NCBI RefSeq assembly: GCF_900113035.1
Contig: NZ_FONX01000005.1
Span: 62,001 to 126,000 of the forward strand
Direction: 5' to 3'
Source: Paracidovorax wautersii
GTDB lineage: Bacteria > Pseudomonadota > Gammaproteobacteria > Burkholderiales > Burkholderiaceae_C
Length of the DNA stretch: 64,000 bases
This document shows, piece by piece, positions 28,371-37,333 of this stretch; position 1 is the stretch's first letter, and every line of letters begins with the position of its first letter. The translations under genes were made by a program, and so were the position numbers. The notes under the pieces were generated by a model, which had not been told where the DNA came from, searched no databases, and saw only the letters and a list, made by a program, of their open reading frames with translations.

Positions 28371-28385
28371 TGCCGATTCGGGCTA
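28371..28385 (+). promoter_or_regulatory. XylS-type site upstream of the aminotransferase gene
   Basis: TGCCGATTCGGGCTA fits TGCN-N6-GGNTA and is 15 of 19 identical (with flanks) to the site upstream of the DUF1329 gene. A TGCCGA also occurs 11 nt upstream. The -10 is unclear: TCGACT (28412-28417) lies 26 nt downstream, five further than at the chemoreceptor and permease sites. Confidence 0.4.
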
Positions 28386-28528
28386 CCGAGCCGCGGCAAT
28401 CTCCACGACCATCGACTGCACCCGAGGGCGCTGGACAACATTCCCGGCGGCGGCCCGGCTCCGGGCTGCCAGGGATTGCCTGCAGCGCCTTCGCTTCCGC
28501 CCTCATGCAATCGACTGAACGAAAAGGT

Positions 28529-29905
28529 ATGGCCGTGACTGAAACCGAACTGGAAGCCCTGAATTTCCCCGATGCACCGCGCATGGTGTCCGCCGACTTC
28601 CCCGGCCCGAAATCGGCCGCCGCGCTGGAGCTGTCGGCCCGTACCGAATCGATGGCGCGCGGCGCCGGCCGCGCCCCGGTGGTCATCGACCAGGCCCTGG
28701 GCGTGACCTTCAAGGACCCGGACGGCAACACCTACATCGACCTGTCGGCCGGCGTGGGCGTGAGCAGCGTGGGCCGCTGCCATCCCAAGGTGGTGGAGGC
28801 GATCCGCGCCCAGGCCGGCGTGCTGGCCCATTCGATGGAAGTCAACAGCACCCGCCGCACCGAACTGGCCGCCAAGCTGTCTGAAATCATGCCCGAGGGC
28901 CTGCGCGGCGACTGCGTGACCTTCTTCACCCAGAGCGGCAGCGATGCGCTGGAGGCGGCCGTGAAGTTCGCCAAGCGCGTCACCGGCCGGCACCAGATCG
29001 TGGCCTTCCACGGCGGCTATCACGGCGTGTGGAACGCATCGGTGGCGCTCACCACCGGCACGGCCTACCGCAAGGGCTACGGCCCGTTCATGGGCGGCGT
29101 GATCCACGCCCCCTATCCCTATGCCTACCGCTTTCCGTTCGACACCACGCACAAGAGCGCCGAGCAGATCGCGGGCGAATACGTGGACTACCTGCTGAAC
29201 ACGCCCTACACGGCCGCCGACGACGTGGCCGCCGTGATCGTGGAGCCGGTGCAGGGCGAGGGCGGCTACGTGCCGCCGTCCCCCGAATTCCTGCAGCTGC
29301 TGCGCAAGGCCTGCGACAAGAGCGGCGCGCTGCTGATCGTGGACGAGGTGCAGGCCGGCGCCGGGCGCACCGGCAAGATGTGGGCGGTGGAGCATTCGGG
29401 CGTCAAGCCCGACATGCTGACCTTCGGCAAGGGCGTGGGCGGCGACGTGCCCATGGCCGGCCTGGTGATGCGCTCCGATCTGGCCGCGAAGATCCCGGAC
29501 GGCTCTGCGCCCAACACCTTCGCCGCCAACTCCGTCTCCGCCGCCGTGGCGCTGACCAACATCGCACTGCTGCAGGACCCGGCCCTGGGCCTGATCGACC
29601 GCGCCCACGCGCTGGGCCTGGAAGCCCAGGACTACCTCCGCAAGCTGAACAGCCCGTACATCGGCGAAGTGCGCGGCCGTGGTCTGATGATCGGCATCGA
29701 GCTGGTCGAAGACGCCGCCACCAAGGAGCCGCTGGGCCGCGAGAAGATGGGCCAGCTCATGGGCTACGTGCTGACCCACGGCGTGATGATGGTTCCCTGC
29801 GGGCGCTACGGCAACGTGATGCGGGTGATGCCCTCGCTCACGATTCCCCGCTCGCTGCTCTTCAAGGCGCTCGAAGTGTTCGGCGAAGGCCTGAAGACGC
29901 TCTGA
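28529..29905 (+). CDS. Class-III PLP aminotransferase
   Basis: The 458-residue enzyme belongs to the omega-aminotransferase group (GabT/ornithine type). Visible are FTQSGSDALEAAVKFAK, the aromatic motif FHGGYHGVW, VIVEPVQGEGGY, the PLP-phosphate Asp in IVDEVQAGAGRTG and the Schiff-base lysine in LTFGKGVGGDVPMAG. The donor could be GABA, beta-alanine, a diamine or another omega-amino acid. The start is uncertain: ATG 28529 has AAAAGG only one base away, GTG 28535 has better spacing, and ATG 28505 would add eight residues. Confidence 0.88.
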   Translation: MAVTETELEALNFPDAPRMVSADFPGPKSAAALELSARTESMARGAGRAPVVIDQALGVTFKDPDGNTYIDLSAGVGVSSVGRCHPKVVEAIRAQAGVLAHSMEVNSTRRTELAAKLSEIMPEGLRGDCVTFFTQSGSDALEAAVKFAKRVTGRHQIVAFHGGYHGVWNASVALTTGTAYRKGYGPFMGGVIHAPYPYAYRFPFDTTHKSAEQIAGEYVDYLLNTPYTAADDVAAVIVEPVQGEGGYVPPSPEFLQLLRKACDKSGALLIVDEVQAGAGRTGKMWAVEHSGVKPDMLTFGKGVGGDVPMAGLVMRSDLAAKIPDGSAPNTFAANSVSAAVALTNIALLQDPALGLIDRAHALGLEAQDYLRKLNSPYIGEVRGRGLMIGIELVEDAATKEPLGREKMGQLMGYVLTHGVMMVPCGRYGNVMRVMPSLTIPRSLLFKALEVFGEGLKTL

Positions 29906-30221
29906 GCGCGGCGCGCCGGAACCGGGAGCCTGCGCGGTGCCTTGGAGCCTGCCGCGCTGCTCCCGGGCCGTCCCCACAGGCGGGGCTGCAGGCGATCCGA
30001 TCCGCCGGGTCCCCGCAGAGCTTGCCGCTGCCCGCCGGGCGACCGGCAGGCGCACGCCATGTCCCTTGGGAGCCCGCTCCCGGCGGGCTCCTTTCCCGAA
30101 GTTCGCAGACCCGGCCTTGAGGCGCCGGGCGCCTGCGGCTTCCCGTCGAAAACGCGAGGAGCCGGCCACGGCCTTGGTTTGCCAATCAGGCACTGAGCTT
30201 CAAAGATTTTCAGAAAATTCA

Positions 30222-30249
30222 TTGCTAAATTTCGTTTAAACGATAAAGT
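30222..30249 (+). promoter_or_regulatory. Candidate promoter and operator of the twelve-gene catabolic run
   Basis: The 426-bp gap 29906-30331 holds no gene; most is GC-rich, but 30200-30270 is sharply AT-rich. TTGCTA (30222-30227) and TAAAGT (30244-30249), 16 nt apart, form a plausible -35/-10. The spacer carries a perfect 12-bp palindrome TCGTTTAAACGA (30232-30243). An operator inside the spacer would suit repression, possibly by the IclR-type protein at 25441. Confidence 0.5.
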
Positions 30250-30331
30250 TGCAAAAAATAAAGGTGCTGCGGATGCCGCGAAATGCGGCCATGCAGGCGC
30301 GCCGTAGGTCCGTTGGACAAGGAGCCGAGTG

Positions 30332-31315
30332 ATGCGAAAGATGCTGCTGCGAGGTGTGTGGGTCTTGATGGCGCTGCTGATGGCGGCCGGCCAGGCGTCC
30401 GCTGCGGCCGGCTCCGGCTGGCCTGCGCGGCCGATCCGCATCGTCGTGCCCTATCCGCCGGGCACCGGGCCCGACGTGATGGCGCGGCTGGTGGCCGAGG
30501 GCGTGTCCAAAGAGTTGGGCACCAGCGTGATCGTGGAGAACAAGCCGGGCGCCAATGCCGTCATCGGCACGGGCGAGGTCGTGAAGGCGCCGGCGGACGG
30601 CTACACCTTCCTGCTGGTGGACCGGCTCACGCTCGCCGTGAACCCCTTGCTCTACCCGCTGCCCTTCGATCCGGCGCGCGATCTGGTGTCGGTCGGCAAC
30701 GTGGCCGACGTGGCGCTCTACCTGGTGGTGGCGCGGGACGTGCCGGCCAACGACTTCCGCTCGTTCATCGCCTACGCCAAGGCCCATCCCGGCCAGGTCA
30801 CTTTCGGCACCGGCGGCGTGGGCAGCGTCATGCACCTGAACATGGAACTGCTGCAGGCAGGCACCGGCGTGCAGTTCCTGCACGTGCCCTACAAGGCGCT
30901 GGCCGAGGTGCTGCCCGCCATGCTGGGCGGGCAGGTGCAGGCCACCTCGGGTGGCGTGGAGGCCATGCTGCCCCACGTGCAGAAGGGCTCGCTGAAGCTG
31001 CTGGCCGTGGGCGCGCCCGCCCGCCTGCCGGTGACGCCTTCGGTGCCCACCATCGCAGAGGCGGGCGGCTCGGCCGACATGCTGATGTCCACCTCCTATA
31101 CCTTCCACGCCCGGGCCGGCACGCCGCCCGAGGTGCTGGAGCGCATGAACGCCGCGCTGACCAAGGTGCTGCTCCAGCCGGCCCTGCAGGCCTGGACGGC
31201 CGCGCGCGGCCTGCAGGCCCGGCCCTCGACCGCCGCGGACGTCGATGCGCGCATCCAGGACGACAAGGTCCGCATCGGCCGGCTGGTGCGCGAGCGCGGG
31301 ATCAAGGCCCAGTGA
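30332..31315 (+). CDS. Tripartite tricarboxylate transporter receptor (Bug family)
   Basis: The 327-residue periplasmic binding protein has a Sec signal peptide (about residues 1-26, ending near ASAAA). Bug-family motifs include WPARPIRIVVPYPPGTGPDVMARL, VENKPGANAVIGTGEVV and ADGYTFLL. It should capture a small carboxylate or aromatic acid for TctAB-like transport, though no tctA or tctB gene is nearby, as is usual for orphan Bug proteins. AAGGAG precedes ATG 30332; an overlapping GTG at 30329 is possible. First gene of the run, so it probably signals the pathway's substrate type. Confidence 0.93.
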   Translation: MRKMLLRGVWVLMALLMAAGQASAAAGSGWPARPIRIVVPYPPGTGPDVMARLVAEGVSKELGTSVIVENKPGANAVIGTGEVVKAPADGYTFLLVDRLTLAVNPLLYPLPFDPARDLVSVGNVADVALYLVVARDVPANDFRSFIAYAKAHPGQVTFGTGGVGSVMHLNMELLQAGTGVQFLHVPYKALAEVLPAMLGGQVQATSGGVEAMLPHVQKGSLKLLAVGAPARLPVTPSVPTIAEAGGSADMLMSTSYTFHARAGTPPEVLERMNAALTKVLLQPALQAWTAARGLQARPSTAADVDARIQDDKVRIGRLVRERGIKAQ

Positions 31316-31365
31316 CGCCGGGGGCTGCCTGACATGAACCAACCGAAATCAACAGAGGATCGGCA

Positions 31366-32928
31366 ATGAAGCAAACGAGTGGTGCGCAGGCCTTGTGGGC
31401 CGCGCTTTCGGCGCAAGGGGTGGATACCTGCTTCGCCAACCCGGGCACGACCGAGCTCGACCTGGTGCGCGGCCTGGAAGCGCTGCCCGAGATGCGCTGC
31501 GTGGTGGGCCTGCAGGAAAACGTCTGCACCGGCGCCGCCGACGGCTACGGCCGCATGCGGGGCCGGCCCGCCGCCACGCTGCTGCACCTGGGCCCGGGCT
31601 TCGCCAACGGCATCGCCAACCTGCACAACGCCCGCCGCGCGCGCACGCCCATCGTCAACGTGATCGGCGACCACATGAGCTGGCACCTGCCTTACGACGC
31701 GCCGCTCACCTCGGACATCGAATCGCTGGCGCGACCGGTCTCGGGCTGGGTGCATCGCATCGCCGGCACGGACGACGTGGTGCCGGCGGCGGAGGATGCG
31801 GTGCGCCAGAGCCTCGCCGCGGGCGGGCAGGGCGCCACGCTCATCTTCCCGGCCGACTACCAGGCCGATCCCGTGTCCGCGCCGCCCGGCGCCGCGCCTG
31901 CCCAGGAGCCTCAGAAGGCATCGCAGGCCGATGGCTACGACCATGCCCAGGCCCTGGGCCGCCTGCGGGCCGGGCGCCGCATCGTCTTCCTGCTGGGCGG
32001 GGGCGGAGAGCTCAGCGGCCTGGGCGTTCGCGCGCAGCGCGCCGTCTCGCGCCTGGCGTCGGTGCTGGGTGCCGCAGCCTATGCCGAGACCTTTCCCTCC
32101 CGCTCCGAGCGCGGCCAGGGCCTGCCCGCCTTCGACCGGCTGCCGTACTTCCCCGAGCCGGCCCGCGCCGTGCTGGACCCGTGCGACCTGGTGGTGCTGG
32201 CCGGCGCCATGCCGCCGGTGACGTACTTCGGCTATGCCGGCCACCCCAGCGCGCTGGTGGAGCCCGAACGCCTGCTGACCATCGCCGAGCCGGGCCTGCC
32301 GGTGGCCGAGCGGCTGGAGCGGCTGGCCGACGCGCTGGAGGCGCCTGCCTATGCCGCGCCCGTGCATGCGCTGCCGCCGCAGCCCGAAGGGCCGCTCACG
32401 CCCGCCGCCATCGCCGCCGTGCTGGCGCGCGCGCTGCCCGCGCAGGCCATCGTCTCCGTCGAGGGCGGCACCTGCGGCTATCCGTTCTATGCGGCCTCGG
32501 CCGCAGCGCCCGCGCACACCACGCTCACCAATACCGGCGGCGCCATCGGCCAGGGGCTGCCCGTGGCGCTGGGCGCGGCCATCGCCTGCCCGGACCGTCA
32601 GGTGGTGGCGCTGGTTTCCGACGGCAGCACGCAATACACCATCCAGACGCTGTGGACGATGGCCCACGAGGGGCTCGACATCGTGGTGCTGGTCGCGGCC
32701 AACCACCAGTACGCCATCTTGCGCAATGAACTGCGGCGCGGCGGCGCGGCCCTGGGTGCACGCGCCGAGGCCATGACCGCGCTGGACTCTCCCCGCATCG
32801 ACTGGGTGGGCCTGGCCGAGTCCTACGGCGTGCCGGCCACGCGCGCCGCCACGGCGGAGGAACTGGCCGGCCAGCTGCGCGAGGCGTTCGCCCGCAGCGG
32901 CCCGGCCCTGATCGAAATGGCGCTGTGA
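31366..32928 (+). CDS. ThDP-dependent enzyme, acetolactate-synthase / benzoylformate-decarboxylase-like
   Basis: The 520-residue enzyme has the three ThDP domains. The N-terminal Pyr domain carries the cofactor-activating Glu in VVGLQENVCTGAADGYGRM. A central domain follows, then the PP domain with the Mg/ThDP motif starting VSDGSTQYTIQTLW and ending near AANHQYAI. GDG is replaced by SDG in the first motif position. Such proteins decarboxylate 2-oxo acids or carboligate them; the substrate is unknown. As part of this run it may process an oxo-acid intermediate. It lies 50 nt after the receptor gene. Confidence 0.85.
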   Translation: MKQTSGAQALWAALSAQGVDTCFANPGTTELDLVRGLEALPEMRCVVGLQENVCTGAADGYGRMRGRPAATLLHLGPGFANGIANLHNARRARTPIVNVIGDHMSWHLPYDAPLTSDIESLARPVSGWVHRIAGTDDVVPAAEDAVRQSLAAGGQGATLIFPADYQADPVSAPPGAAPAQEPQKASQADGYDHAQALGRLRAGRRIVFLLGGGGELSGLGVRAQRAVSRLASVLGAAAYAETFPSRSERGQGLPAFDRLPYFPEPARAVLDPCDLVVLAGAMPPVTYFGYAGHPSALVEPERLLTIAEPGLPVAERLERLADALEAPAYAAPVHALPPQPEGPLTPAAIAAVLARALPAQAIVSVEGGTCGYPFYAASAAAPAHTTLTNTGGAIGQGLPVALGAAIACPDRQVVALVSDGSTQYTIQTLWTMAHEGLDIVVLVAANHQYAILRNELRRGGAALGARAEAMTALDSPRIDWVGLAESYGVPATRAATAEELAGQLREAFARSGPALIEMAL

Positions 32929-33007
32929 CGGCCCGTCCGCGACGCAGCACATCACCCCCCAACAGCGCAGCCCGAGGCGGCCCGCGCTCATCGAAGGAGC
33001 AACAGAC

Positions 33008-33802
33008 ATGGATTTGAAACTCAACGGCAAGGTGGCCATCGTGACCGGCGGCAGCCTGGGCATCGGCCGGGCAGTGGCGCAGGCGCTGGCCGCCGAAGGC
33101 GTGCGCGTGGGCATCGTGGCCCGCAACCAGGCCACGCTGGAACAGGTGGCGCGCGAGATCACCGAGGCCACCGGCACCGAGGTGATGGCCGCCCCCGCCG
33201 ACGTGGCGGACACGGCGCAGGTCGAAGCCGCGGTCGAACTGGTCGGCGCGCGCTTCGGGCGCATCGACATCCTGGTCAACGGCGCCGCGCACCCGGGCGG
33301 CCTGGTGCGCAGCGAGATCGAGAACGCGAGCCCCGAAGGCCTGCTGGAAGACATCAACATCAAGGTGGTGGGCTACATGCGCTTCGCCAAGGCGGCGGCG
33401 GCCCACATGCGCCGCGGCGGCTGGGGGCGCATCGTCAACATCGGCGGCCTCACGGGCCGGGGCAGCAAGCAGCTCTCGGGCATGCGCAACGTGGCCATCT
33501 GCCACCTGACCAAGACCCTGTCGGACCAGCTGGGCCCGGCCGGCATCACGGTGAACGTGATCCACCCCGGCGTGGTCGAGACCCCGCACATCCACGAGCT
33601 CTACGCCAAGGAAGCCAAGCTGCAGGGCCTGACGCCCGAGCAGGTCGAGGCCAACTACGCCAAGGCCACGCCGATCCGCCGCGTGCTGCAGGTGGAGGAG
33701 ATCGCCGACGTGGTGCTCTTCCTCGCCTCCGACCGGGCCGCGGCCATCACGGGTGAATCCATCGCCGTGGACGGCGGCATCACGCGCGGCGTCTTCCTCT
33801 GA
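33008..33802 (+). CDS. SDR-fold protein lacking the Ser-Tyr-Lys catalytic residues
   Basis: The 264-residue classical-SDR fold retains nucleotide-binding features: TGGSLGIG, ADVAD and LVNGAA. Where the active site normally reads NISS...YxxxK, this protein has NIGGLTG and then SGMRNVAICHLTKTLS. The catalytic Ser, Tyr and Lys are thus replaced by Gly, Ser and Asn when aligned on the LTK-L helix. It may be a non-redox SDR or use other residues. GAAGGAG lies ahead of the ATG. Confidence 0.85.
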   Translation: MDLKLNGKVAIVTGGSLGIGRAVAQALAAEGVRVGIVARNQATLEQVAREITEATGTEVMAAPADVADTAQVEAAVELVGARFGRIDILVNGAAHPGGLVRSEIENASPEGLLEDINIKVVGYMRFAKAAAAHMRRGGWGRIVNIGGLTGRGSKQLSGMRNVAICHLTKTLSDQLGPAGITVNVIHPGVVETPHIHELYAKEAKLQGLTPEQVEANYAKATPIRRVLQVEEIADVVLFLASDRAAAITGESIAVDGGITRGVFL

Positions 33803-33831
33803 ACCCATTGCACATCGAAGGAGCAGCAGAC

Positions 33832-34869
33832 ATGAACGGAACGATTCTGGTCGCAACGGCCGGGCAGGGCATCCTGCGCAGTGCGGACAACGGCAGTACC
33901 TGGCACCGCCTGGGCCTCAAGGAGGCCATCGAGTTCGACGGCACGGTGCGCTCGCTGGCGGTGGACCCGTCCGACCCCAGCCGCGTGCTGGCGGGCGCCG
34001 ACGTGGGCATCTGCCTCAGCACCGACGGCGGCGCGCATTTCCAGCGCGTGCCGTCGCCCGCCGACGGGCTCACGGTGTGGGCGATGGCCTTCAGCCCGGC
34101 CAACCCCCAGCTGGTGCTGGCCGGCACGGGCGCGCCGTCGCGGGCGCGCATGTTCCGCTCGCGCGACGGCGGCCTGACCTGGACGCAGCTGGACGTGGAG
34201 CTGCCCGAGTTCTGCTCGGGCGTGCACCGCCCGCGCATCCTCACCGTGGCCTTCCACCCCGAGCGGGCCGAGGAGGTCTGGTTCGGCGTGGAAGAGGGCG
34301 GCGCCTGGCGCAGCAACGATGCGGGCGACACCTGGGAGCGGGTGGACACGCCCGGGCGCGGCATCAACAACTCCGACATCCACGCCATCGCCGTGCTGCC
34401 GGCCACGGCCGAGGCGCCCGCCAAGCATGTGGTGGTCACGGTCAACTCGGTGTGCGAGAGCACCGACGATGCGAAGACCTTCGCGTTCTCGCCCTCCAAG
34501 GACCGCTTCGACGGCCTGTACTACACCCGCACGGTGCAGGTGCTGGACCGTGCCGGCAAACAGCTGCTGCTGGCGATCGGCGACGGCACGCCCGGCCGCC
34601 AGACCCGCATCTACCGCTCCGAAGACCGCGGCCAGACCTGGGCGCAGACGGTGCTGCACACCACGCCCAATTCCACCGTCTGGGCCTTCGGCGCGCACGC
34701 CAGCGACCCGGCGCTGCTCTTTGCCGGCACCAAGTACGGCCACCTGCTGCGCTCCACCGACGGCGGCTTGAGCTGGTACAAGGAATGGCGCGACTTCAGC
34801 GAGATCACGGCAGTGGCCTGGACGCCCTTCACGGCGCCGGTCCACGCCCATCCGCAGTCCATCCACTGA
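33832..34869 (+). CDS. BNR/WD40-like beta-propeller protein
   Basis: The 345-residue protein is built from repeats with the Asp-box pattern S-x-D-x-G-x-T-W: SADNGSTW, STDGGAHF, SRDGGLTW, SNDAGDTW, SEDRGQTW and STDGGLSW. That indicates a six- or seven-bladed propeller as in sialidases and YCF48-like proteins. No signal peptide is apparent, so it is probably cytoplasmic. Its place between SDR and VOC genes suggests a pathway enzyme or scaffold rather than a glycosidase; function unknown. GAAGGAG precedes ATG 33832. Confidence 0.8.
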   Translation: MNGTILVATAGQGILRSADNGSTWHRLGLKEAIEFDGTVRSLAVDPSDPSRVLAGADVGICLSTDGGAHFQRVPSPADGLTVWAMAFSPANPQLVLAGTGAPSRARMFRSRDGGLTWTQLDVELPEFCSGVHRPRILTVAFHPERAEEVWFGVEEGGAWRSNDAGDTWERVDTPGRGINNSDIHAIAVLPATAEAPAKHVVVTVNSVCESTDDAKTFAFSPSKDRFDGLYYTRTVQVLDRAGKQLLLAIGDGTPGRQTRIYRSEDRGQTWAQTVLHTTPNSTVWAFGAHASDPALLFAGTKYGHLLRSTDGGLSWYKEWRDFSEITAVAWTPFTAPVHAHPQSIH

Positions 34870-34887
34870 GCGGCGAGGAGGCCCACC

Positions 34888-35385
34888 ATGTCGGACCACA
34901 TTCCCGCTCTCCCGCCCGGCGGCGTCGAGGTCAAGGCCCGCATCCGCCGCACCCACCTGGCGCTCTTCGTCAAGGACCCTTTCGCCTCCGCCCCCTGGTA
35001 CGAGGACGTGCTGGGCATGACGGTGACCGCGCGCGGCGAGCGCTGGGTGTTCCTGACCTTCGGACAGAAGCACCATGACATCGCGCTGATCCAGGTGGAC
35101 GACCCCGCCGCCGCCACGCGCGGCACGATCAATCTGCAGCACTACGGGCTGGAGATCGAGGGCGACATGGACGACCTGCGCCGCCTGCACGGCATGTTGC
35201 TGCGCAAGGGCATTCCGGTCGTGAAGACCACCGACCACAAGGTCGGCTACGGCCTCTATTTCGAAGACCCCGACGGGCACCGCTTCGAGTTCTTCCTGGA
35301 AACCGTGCACGACGACGAAGAGGGCAAGCAGCTGCTGGGCCAATACAACGCGCCCAGCGGCCACTTCGACCTGAAGCCGCTCTGA
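34888..35385 (+). CDS. VOC-family metalloenzyme (glyoxalase / extradiol-dioxygenase superfamily)
   Basis: The 165-residue protein has the paired beta-alpha-beta-beta-beta modules of the vicinal-oxygen-chelate fold. Probable metal ligands are His23 (RRTHLALFV), the His in NLQHYGLEI and the Glu in GHRFEFFLE, the 2-His-1-Glu set of type I extradiol dioxygenases. Its neighbours (FAD hydroxylase, alpha/beta hydrolase, aldehyde dehydrogenases) would fit ring cleavage, but an isomerase or lyase activity is equally possible. GAGGAGG precedes the ATG. Confidence 0.8.
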   Translation: MSDHIPALPPGGVEVKARIRRTHLALFVKDPFASAPWYEDVLGMTVTARGERWVFLTFGQKHHDIALIQVDDPAAATRGTINLQHYGLEIEGDMDDLRRLHGMLLRKGIPVVKTTDHKVGYGLYFEDPDGHRFEFFLETVHDDEEGKQLLGQYNAPSGHFDLKPL

Positions 35386-35449
35386 GTTGCGCAGCCGCGT
35401 CCGCAACGCTCATCCCCATTCCCTGCATCCAACCTTCGGAACCTTTCCC

Positions 35450-36052
35450 ATGACCACCTCCGACCTCAGCGCCTTCCACATCCGCAAGTGGTATCTCCAG
35501 ATCGAAGACACGCACGCCGGCGAGACCGGCGCCCCGGCCGACGGCGCGCCGCTGCGCAAGATCGTCATCGCCGCCTGCCTGAAGAACCCGTTCGCCGGCC
35601 GCTTCGAGCAGGACCTGTCGGCGCTGATCGATCCCTCGCCCGCGCTGGGCCGCGAATTCGCCCGCCGCATCCGCGAGGCCGCTGCCGGCCAGCCCATCGA
35701 GAGCTACGGCAAGGCCTGCCTGGTGGGCATCGACGGCGAATACGAGCACGGCAACGCGCTGCTCACCAACCCCGCCGCCAACCCGGTGCGCGAGGGCATC
35801 GGCGGCGGCAAGTCCTGGGTGCCATCGACCGGCAAGCGCGGCGGCCCCGGCACCGTGATCGACATTCCGCTGGCCCACAAGGACGCGCTCTACGTGCGCT
35901 CGCACTACGACACCGTCACCGCGCACTTCAGCGACGGCCCCAACCGCGACGAGCTGCTCGTCATCTGGGCCTTCGCCACGCGCGGCCGGCTGAACGCCCG
36001 CCTGGGCGGGCTCGCCGCCTCCGAGGTCAAGGGCCAGGACGGCCTGTACTGA
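35450..36052 (+). CDS. AA_synth (DUF1185) family protein
   Basis: The 200-residue protein resembles the 'amino acid synthesis' family: an N-terminal IRKWYLQIEDTHAGETG, LRKIVIAACLKNPFAGRFEQD, the conserved ESYGKACLVGIDGEYEHGNA and the TVIDIPLAHKDALYVRSHYD block. Members recur in catabolic clusters of Betaproteobacteria, but as far as I know no reaction is established. It may act on a lactam- or amide-like intermediate, which is speculation. Confidence 0.75.
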   Translation: MTTSDLSAFHIRKWYLQIEDTHAGETGAPADGAPLRKIVIAACLKNPFAGRFEQDLSALIDPSPALGREFARRIREAAAGQPIESYGKACLVGIDGEYEHGNALLTNPAANPVREGIGGGKSWVPSTGKRGGPGTVIDIPLAHKDALYVRSHYDTVTAHFSDGPNRDELLVIWAFATRGRLNARLGGLAASEVKGQDGLY

Positions 36053-36087
36053 ACCGGCGCCCGCCCGACCCCGCAGAGCCGCCCACC

Positions 36088-36993
36088 ATGCAACGCCGCG
36101 ACCGCACGCTCGCCCTGCGCGGGCTTCATTTCCACGTCACCGAATGGGGCGACGCCACGGGCTGGCCGGTCGTGATGCTGCACGGCATCCGCGGCTATGC
36201 CGAGACCTTCGCCGGCCTCGCGCAGGCGCTGCAGCCGGGCATGCGCGTGATCGCGTTCGACCAGCGCGGCCGCGGCGAGACCGACTGGGACCCGCTGCAC
36301 GACTACTACACCGATGCCTATGTGGCCGACCTGAAGGCCGTGGTGCAGGCGCTTGAGCTGCAGCGCTTCGACCTGCTCGGGCATTCGATGGGCGGCATCA
36401 ACGCCATCGTCTATGCGGCGCAGAACCCGCGCCAAGTGCGGCGCCTGGTCATCGAAGACGCCGGCCCCGGCGCCTTCGAGGCGAGCGCAGGCGCGCGGCG
36501 CATACGCCAGGAATTCGCCACCACCCCCAGCCGCTTCGACAGCTGGGAGCAGGCCAGCGAGTTCATGCGCACGCTGCGCCCCACGGTCACGGAAGAGGCG
36601 CGCCAGCAGCGCCTGCGCAGCATGCTCAAGCCGCTGGCCGACGGCGGCCTCACCTGGCGCTACGACCATGTGGGCATCGCCCGCACGCGGCTGTGCCCCG
36701 ACCCGGCGCGCGTCGTCGATCTGGTCCCTTACGTGAGCGCCATCGCCTGCGAGACCCTGGTGGTGCGCGGCGGCCGGTCCGACTACCTGCAACCCGAGAT
36801 GGTGGAGCGCATGCGGGCCGCCAACCCGCTCATCGAAGCGGCGGAAATCCCCGATGCCGGGCACTACGTGCACGACGACCAGGCCGAACTGTTCGCGCAG
36901 GCGGTCAAGGGCTTCCTGCAGCGGCCCCCGTCGCCAGCAGCGGCCCAGGCGGCGGACACAACGACAACGACTTTCCCGGAGACGACCCCGTGA
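36088..36993 (+). CDS. Alpha/beta hydrolase
   Basis: The 301-residue protein has the oxyanion segment VMLHGIRGYAET, the nucleophile elbow LLGHSMGGINAIVYA and the acid and His of the triad (late VVRGGRSD; IPDAGHYVHDD). It resembles C-C bond hydrolases of meta-cleavage pathways and lactone or ester hydrolases. The C-terminal tail is Thr-rich and low-complexity. Its stop is overlapped by the NIPSNAP start. Confidence 0.87.
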   Translation: MQRRDRTLALRGLHFHVTEWGDATGWPVVMLHGIRGYAETFAGLAQALQPGMRVIAFDQRGRGETDWDPLHDYYTDAYVADLKAVVQALELQRFDLLGHSMGGINAIVYAAQNPRQVRRLVIEDAGPGAFEASAGARRIRQEFATTPSRFDSWEQASEFMRTLRPTVTEEARQQRLRSMLKPLADGGLTWRYDHVGIARTRLCPDPARVVDLVPYVSAIACETLVVRGGRSDYLQPEMVERMRAANPLIEAAEIPDAGHYVHDDQAELFAQAVKGFLQRPPSPAAAQAADTTTTTFPETTP

Positions 36994-37286
36994 TCCACGA
37001 AATCAGAACCTATTCCCTGGTGCCCGGCGGCGTGCGCGAATACCTGCGCATCTACAACGAGCTGGGCCGCGAGGTGCAGACCCAGGTGCTGGGCCAGCTC
37101 GTCGCGCTCATGACGCCGGAGACCGGCGATCTCAACCAGCTGGTCTTCCACTGGCGCTTCGACAGCCTCGAGGAGCGTTCCCGCCGCCGCGGCGAGCTGC
37201 TGTCCGATGCCCGCTTCACCGAATTCCGCAAGCAGGTGCGCCACCTGCTGGTGCAGCAGGACAGCCGCCTGCTGAGCCCGGCCTGA
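36990..37286 (+). CDS. NIPSNAP-family protein
   Basis: The 98-residue protein begins at GTG 36990, overlapping the hydrolase stop (GTGA), with CGGAG eight nt upstream. The ferredoxin-like fold begins IHEIRTYSLVPGGVREYL and includes LNQLVFHWRFDSLEERSRRR. NIPSNAP/DABB proteins are small dimeric barrels found in degradation operons; the exact role is unknown. Confidence 0.8.
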   Translation: MIHEIRTYSLVPGGVREYLRIYNELGREVQTQVLGQLVALMTPETGDLNQLVFHWRFDSLEERSRRRGELLSDARFTEFRKQVRHLLVQQDSRLLSPA

Positions 37287-37333
37287 CGGGGCGCCTGCGC
37301 CCCCTGCATGAGACGACAAGAATGGAGGCTTCC

